From Nitrospirales bacterium (lineage in GTDB: Bacteria > Nitrospirota > Nitrospiria > Nitrospirales > UBA8639): 33,988 nucleotides of DNA. Below, one piece after another: positions 30,533-33,988 of the stretch. The notes beneath the pieces are model-generated. The model had not been told where the DNA came from, ran no database searches, and saw nothing but the letters and a program-made list of their open reading frames with translations. Made by a program: the position numbers and the translations under genes. Within the stretch, counting starts at the first letter, position 1. Every line of letters starts with the position of its first letter. The DNA is taken from positions 1 to 33,988 of the forward strand of contig JAHRAK010000068.1 of the NCBI GenBank assembly GCA_020027535.1, read 5' to 3'.

Positions 30533-31105
30533 CATATCCCTTGATCAGTCTATGTTCTTGCATGAAGTACGACTCTCTGCTAACGTGTGAATAACGTGAC
30601 TAAGAATTTCAACCTTTGAGAGAGAGGAATACATTCGTCGATCAGGAAAAACGAGTGGCGTATGGCATGGAATGAAGCGAGTTGTATAAGACTGAGGGTG
30701 TGAATAACTGATGAGGTTTGAATTGAAGGATGGCTCACCCTGCCGGGCTGAAGAGTATCCATGAGGCAGAAAGCATCATCCAGGTAGAGAATTCGGAAGA
30801 GAGACCTGAGCTTAATGGATCCAAGCTAATGGCGGATAGAATGTTAAACAGATGTAGAAACCTGGGCGTCAGCCAATATCTACCTTTTGTGATGTTTTTC
30901 TCACACCCTGACATCGCGTAGAGTCCGTTCTCGTCATTCCCTGCCTTTTCTTCGTTCTCCACGTTTCCTGAGTCCACCGTGAGATAAGGGATCAACGATC
31001 GTTGATCCTTATGGCAACATGAAAATTGTCAATGATTTCAAAGGCTGACGTGAGCGCCTTTGTCGTAGGGACAGTGCCTATGTGCCTGTCTTGTGAGAGA
31101 AGGGG
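30533..31105 (+). other. 573-bp intergenic region, candidate structured RNA
   Basis: No convincing gene is seen between zapA and rny. A 63-codon frame at 30730-30921 has unlikely composition and an ill-placed ribosome site. Base composition is more AT-rich than in the flanks. Local stems can be drawn: CTGCC/GGCAG near 30738-30770, CAGGT/ACCTG near 30781-30808, and GTAGA/TCTAC near 30855-30883. In several lineages the 6S RNA gene lies just after zapA, so this is a plausible spot. I could not draw a full 6S fold and make no firm call. Confidence 0.25.
30989..31008. repeat. 20-bp perfect palindrome upstream of rny
   Basis: GGATCAACGATCGTTGATCC is perfectly self-complementary and is flanked by AAG and TT that nearly extend it. 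Its 12-base core is the same as at 27411-27422. It could be a dimer-binding operator for rny, which starts 98 bp later, or a terminator stem; there is no T-tract. Confidence 0.6.
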
Positions 31106-32683
31106 GTGACGACCATTTTTACGGATATCATCATCATGGCAGCCGTTGGCGGCATCGGCCTTGGTGTGGGATTTCTGTTGAATGGAGTGATTCAACGGAC
31201 GCGCTTCACCACGCAACGTCGTAAAGCCGAAGACGAACTGCTCCAATTAAGGCAATCAGCGGAACGCGAAGCCGAGCATATTGTCAAGGAAGCGAAGATT
31301 GAGGCGAAGGACCTGGTGTTCCAATCCAAAGCGCAATTGGAAAAGACGGAAAAAGAAAAACGAAGCGAATTGCAGTGGCTGGAAAAACGAACGGGGCAAC
31401 GGGAAGAAGGATTGGAAAGAAAAATCGCGAATTTTGAGCGTCGCGAGGAGGAATTTCACAAGAAAGAACGTACCGTATCGGACCGGGAAGTCTCGTTGGG
31501 GAAACAAGAACGGGTCTGTGAGCAAACGATACGAAAACATCGTGAGGCCTTGGAGCGGGTGGCCGGGTTGACCACGGAAGAAGGCAAACGGCAACTGTTG
31601 GCCGAGATTGAAGGTGAAGTTCGTTTGGAAGCCACGGGCCTGACGAAACGGATCCTTGAGGAAGCTCGGGAACATGCGGACCGGGAAGCCCAACAAATCG
31701 TGACCAACTCGATTCAACGGATCACTCGTGATTACGTCAATGAAGCCACCATCTCGGTGGTGTCCCTGGCCAGTGACGGGATGAAGGGGCGAATCATTGG
31801 ACGGGAAGGCCGAAACATTCGAGCCCTGGAAGCGGCAACGGGCGTGGATTTAATCGTCGACGAAACACCGGAAGCCGTGATCGTTTCCGGGTTCGATCCC
31901 TTGCGACGCGAGATTGCCAAAATCGCGCTTGAGCGGCTGATGCAGGATGGTCGCATTCATCCGGCGCGAATTGAAGAGGTCGTGGAAAAAGTCAAAGGCG
32001 ATCTTGAGAAGGTGATGCGGGAAGAAGCCGAAAAGGTGATCTTCGAGGTCGGCCTTTCGGAGTTTCATCCCGAGATCGTGAAACTCCTGGGCCGGTTACG
32101 CTACCGCACCAGCTACGGACAAAACAATTTGTATCATGCCCGGGAGGCGTCGTATATCTGCGGCATCATGGCCGCGGAATTAGGCTTGGATATCAAGTTG
32201 GCCAAACGTGGGGCGCTGTTGCACGACATCGGGAAAGTGGTGAGCCACGAAGAAGAGGGCACGCATGCGATGTTGGGCGCCGAAATCGCGAAGAAGTACG
32301 GCGAGTCCGAAAAGGTCGTGAATGCGATTGCCGCACACCATGAACAGGTTGACCCGATTTGCCCGGAATCCGTGTTGGTCGCGGCGGCGGAAGCCTTGTC
32401 CGCTGCCAGGCCCGGTGCGCGACGCGAAACGCTGGAAGCCTACGTGAAACGATTGGAAAAATTGGAAGGCTTGGCCGTGGGCTATGAGGGAGTGGATAAA
32501 GTCTATGCCATTCAGGCCGGGCGGGAAGTGCGCGTGATTGTTCGACAGGAAAAACTGTCCGACAATGAAGCCCTTGTCCTGTCTCGTGACCTGTCCAAGA
32601 AAATCGAACAAGAAATGACGTACCCCGGCCAGATTAAAGTGACGGTGATTCGGGAAAGTCGATTCGTCGAATTTGCCAAATAG
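31106..32683 (+). CDS. rny: Ribonuclease Y
   Basis: This membrane-anchored endoribonuclease initiates mRNA decay. It is 525 aa, normal for the family. One N-terminal membrane helix (DIIIMAAVGGIGLGVGFLLN) is followed by a long charged coiled coil (about residues 35-200). Then come a KH RNA-binding domain (MKGRIIGREGRNIRALEAAT) and an HD domain with the metal ligands in RGALLHDIGKVVSHEEEGTH, NAIAAHHEQVDP, and the Ala/Asp block VLVAAAEALSAARPGARRE. The start is GTG at 31106, preceded by GAGAGAAGGGG. ymdB follows at once; the pair is widely conserved. Confidence 0.97.
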   Translation: MTTIFTDIIIMAAVGGIGLGVGFLLNGVIQRTRFTTQRRKAEDELLQLRQSAEREAEHIVKEAKIEAKDLVFQSKAQLEKTEKEKRSELQWLEKRTGQREEGLERKIANFERREEEFHKKERTVSDREVSLGKQERVCEQTIRKHREALERVAGLTTEEGKRQLLAEIEGEVRLEATGLTKRILEEAREHADREAQQIVTNSIQRITRDYVNEATISVVSLASDGMKGRIIGREGRNIRALEAATGVDLIVDETPEAVIVSGFDPLRREIAKIALERLMQDGRIHPARIEEVVEKVKGDLEKVMREEAEKVIFEVGLSEFHPEIVKLLGRLRYRTSYGQNNLYHAREASYICGIMAAELGLDIKLAKRGALLHDIGKVVSHEEEGTHAMLGAEIAKKYGESEKVVNAIAAHHEQVDPICPESVLVAAAEALSAARPGARRETLEAYVKRLEKLEGLAVGYEGVDKVYAIQAGREVRVIVRQEKLSDNEALVLSRDLSKKIEQEMTYPGQIKVTVIRESRFVEFAK

Positions 32684-32714
32684 AGAAGACGGGCAACGGG
32701 AAGCGATTGAATTT

Positions 32715-33494
32715 GTGGTTGTGTTGTTTATCGGTGACATTGTTGGTGAACCGGGACGGCGTAGCATCACCCAGAATATTCATAGGGTGAGCGAACAGTA
32801 TCACGTCGATATTGTGGTCGGGAACGCCGAGAACGTGGCCGGTGGATTCGGCCTTACGGCTGACCTGGCCAATGATTTATTTGACCTGGGGTTTTCGGCA
32901 CTCACGACGGGCAATCACGTCTGGGATAAAAAGGAAATGGTGGAGTATATTCGCAAGGACCCCAGGATCCTGCGCCCGGCCAATTATCCCGACGGCACGC
33001 CCGGGCAAGGGTCGTTCGTCATTGAGAGGCCGAATGGCAGGAAAATCGGGCTGATCCAGGTCATGGGCCGGGCCTTTATGCCGGCGCTTGATTGTCCCTT
33101 TCGGGTGGTCAAACGCGAAGTCGAAAAACTGCAATCCGAGACCCCCTGCATTATTGTGGATATGCACGCGGAAACGACGGCGGAGAAGATGGCCATGGGA
33201 TATTTTTTGGACGGCCAGGTGACGGCCGTCGTGGGCACGCATACGCACGTGCAAACCGCGGATGAACAGATCCTTCCCAAGGGGACGGCCTATTTGACGG
33301 ATATTGGAATGACCGGCCCCGTCAATTCCGTGATCGGAATGAAAAAAGAACTGGTGATCGACAAATTTCTGACGCAGATGCCCAGACGGTTTGAAGTCGC
33401 CTCCGGCCCGGCGGTTCTGGGTGCAACCGTGATTGAATTTGATTCCGCAACCGGCAAAGCCACCGGAATCCAACGCGTGCGAGAAATCGCGTAA
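32715..33494 (+). CDS. ymdB: YmdB-family metallophosphoesterase (TIGR00282)
   Basis: This dimetal phosphodiesterase of the YmdB family hydrolyses 2',3'-cAMP-type nucleotides in studied members. It is 259 aa. Metal and active-site blocks are FIGDIVGEPGRRS, GNAENVAGGFG, TTGNHVWDKKEMVEYI, VDMHAETTAEKMAMGYFLDG, VVGTHTHVQTADEQ and TDIGMTGPVNSVIG. I chose GTG at 32715 (MVVLFIGDIVG), with GGGAAG 11 bases upstream. A TTG at 32673 would overlap the end of rny and add non-family residues. It lies between rny and xseA, a common order. Confidence 0.93.
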   Translation: MVVLFIGDIVGEPGRRSITQNIHRVSEQYHVDIVVGNAENVAGGFGLTADLANDLFDLGFSALTTGNHVWDKKEMVEYIRKDPRILRPANYPDGTPGQGSFVIERPNGRKIGLIQVMGRAFMPALDCPFRVVKREVEKLQSETPCIIVDMHAETTAEKMAMGYFLDGQVTAVVGTHTHVQTADEQILPKGTAYLTDIGMTGPVNSVIGMKKELVIDKFLTQMPRRFEVASGPAVLGATVIEFDSATGKATGIQRVREIA

Positions 33495-33511
33495 CTGTGC
33501 ATTCCTGACTC

Positions 33512-33988
33512 GTGTCTGCTTCTCTCCCGACCGTTTATACGGTTACCCAACTGACGACGCGCATTCGCGCGACCATGGAACACGCGTTTCCGGAAGTATG
33601 GGTCGAAGGGGAGGTTTCGAACCTTCGCATTCCCTCCTCCGGGCACGTCTATTTTTCCCTGAACGATCAGGAAAGCCAAATACGAGCGGTCCTCTTTCGT
33701 CGCATGGCCGCGGCGCTCCCGTTTCACGTGGAAAACGGCCTCACGGTGCTGGGAAAAGGACACGTCAGCGTCTATGAACCGAGAGGTGATTATCAGCTTC
33801 TTTTGGAGTATCTCGAACCCAAGGGCATCGGCGCCCTGCAGGTGGCCTTTGAACAACGCAAAAAACAATTCGAACAGGAAGGGTTGTTTGATCCGGCACG
33901 CAAGCGCCCCCTTCCGTTTTTTCCTCGCCACGTCGGGGTGATCACCTCCGGCACGGGAGCCGCGCTGCACGATATTGTGACGGTTGTC
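33512..33988 (+). CDS. xseA: Exodeoxyribonuclease VII large subunit, N-terminal part
   Basis: This large subunit of ExoVII degrades single-stranded DNA to oligonucleotides. 159 codons are in the window and the gene runs off the end. The start GTG at 33512 opens SASLPTVYTVTQLTTRIRAT. The OB-fold nucleic-acid-binding domain follows: VWVEGEVSNLRIPSSGHVYF, then LLEYLEPKGIGALQVAFEQR, and LFDPARKRPLPFFPRHVGVI, then TSGTGAALHDIVTVV at the edge, the usual start of the catalytic half. It is 17 bp after ymdB and probably co-transcribed with rny and ymdB. The small subunit xseB would be expected downstream. Confidence 0.95.
   Translation, partial: MSASLPTVYTVTQLTTRIRATMEHAFPEVWVEGEVSNLRIPSSGHVYFSLNDQESQIRAVLFRRMAAALPFHVENGLTVLGKGHVSVYEPRGDYQLLLEYLEPKGIGALQVAFEQRKKQFEQEGLFDPARKRPLPFFPRHVGVITSGTGAALHDIVTVV

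Noticed and set aside
30730-30921. 63-codon frame in the zapA-rny gap
   Set aside because: The purine-rich AAGG abuts the start codon with no spacing, composition is atypical, and no similar protein is known to me.

Overview
The window reads as chromosomal DNA of a GC-rich, Gram-negative bacterium. The outer-membrane evidence is an LptE-type lipoprotein, a TolC/CzcC-type protein and a periplasmic Slt-type transglycosylase. The mix of genes (deoxyhypusine-synthase-like protein, pyruvoyl arginine decarboxylase, MEKHLA protein, and the order leuS-lptE-holA-rpsT-pyrF then slt-zap-rny-ymdB-xseA) fits the Nitrospirota (Nitrospira-like). That assignment comes from recall of gene content and was not checked by a search.

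Region 1 (1-4500, all minus strand) is a heavy-metal efflux island: a CDF exporter, a duplicated His-rich metal-binding protein, a ZIP transporter, a CzcC outer-membrane factor and the start of a CzcB adaptor. It is visibly damaged. The CDF gene and czcC each carry a frameshift, and the adaptor loses its conserved sequence beside a hairpin element at the window edge.

Region 2 (4750-14650) holds anmK, a DUF2726 protein, an unknown 202-aa protein and exonuclease III. It then has a minus-strand series: pyruvoyl-dependent arginine decarboxylase, aldehyde dehydrogenase, DsbA-like protein, deoxyhypusine-synthase-like protein, tRNA-Glu, rpiA and glk. Arginine decarboxylase and the DHS-like enzyme suggest agmatine-based polyamine metabolism.

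Region 3 (14900-21800) has a TacAT acetyltransferase toxin-antitoxin pair, a MEKHLA gene, aroK and aroE, a VOC/glyoxalase protein, a UvrC without its C-terminal helix-hairpin-helix domain, an orphan RHH antitoxin followed by a vapC stub, and an intact AbrB/PIN toxin-antitoxin pair.

Region 4 (21800-33988) is housekeeping: leuS-lptE-holA, rpsT (opposite strand), pyrF, tRNA-His, slt, zapB-like, zapA, rny, ymdB and the start of xseA. The 573-bp gap between zapA and rny has no convincing gene and is a good place to look for a structured RNA.

Dispersed GC-rich palindromic repeats of at least three families run through the window. Some copies are paired head to head, one family is nested inside another, and some copies extend into or lie within coding regions (uvrC, aroE, lptE).
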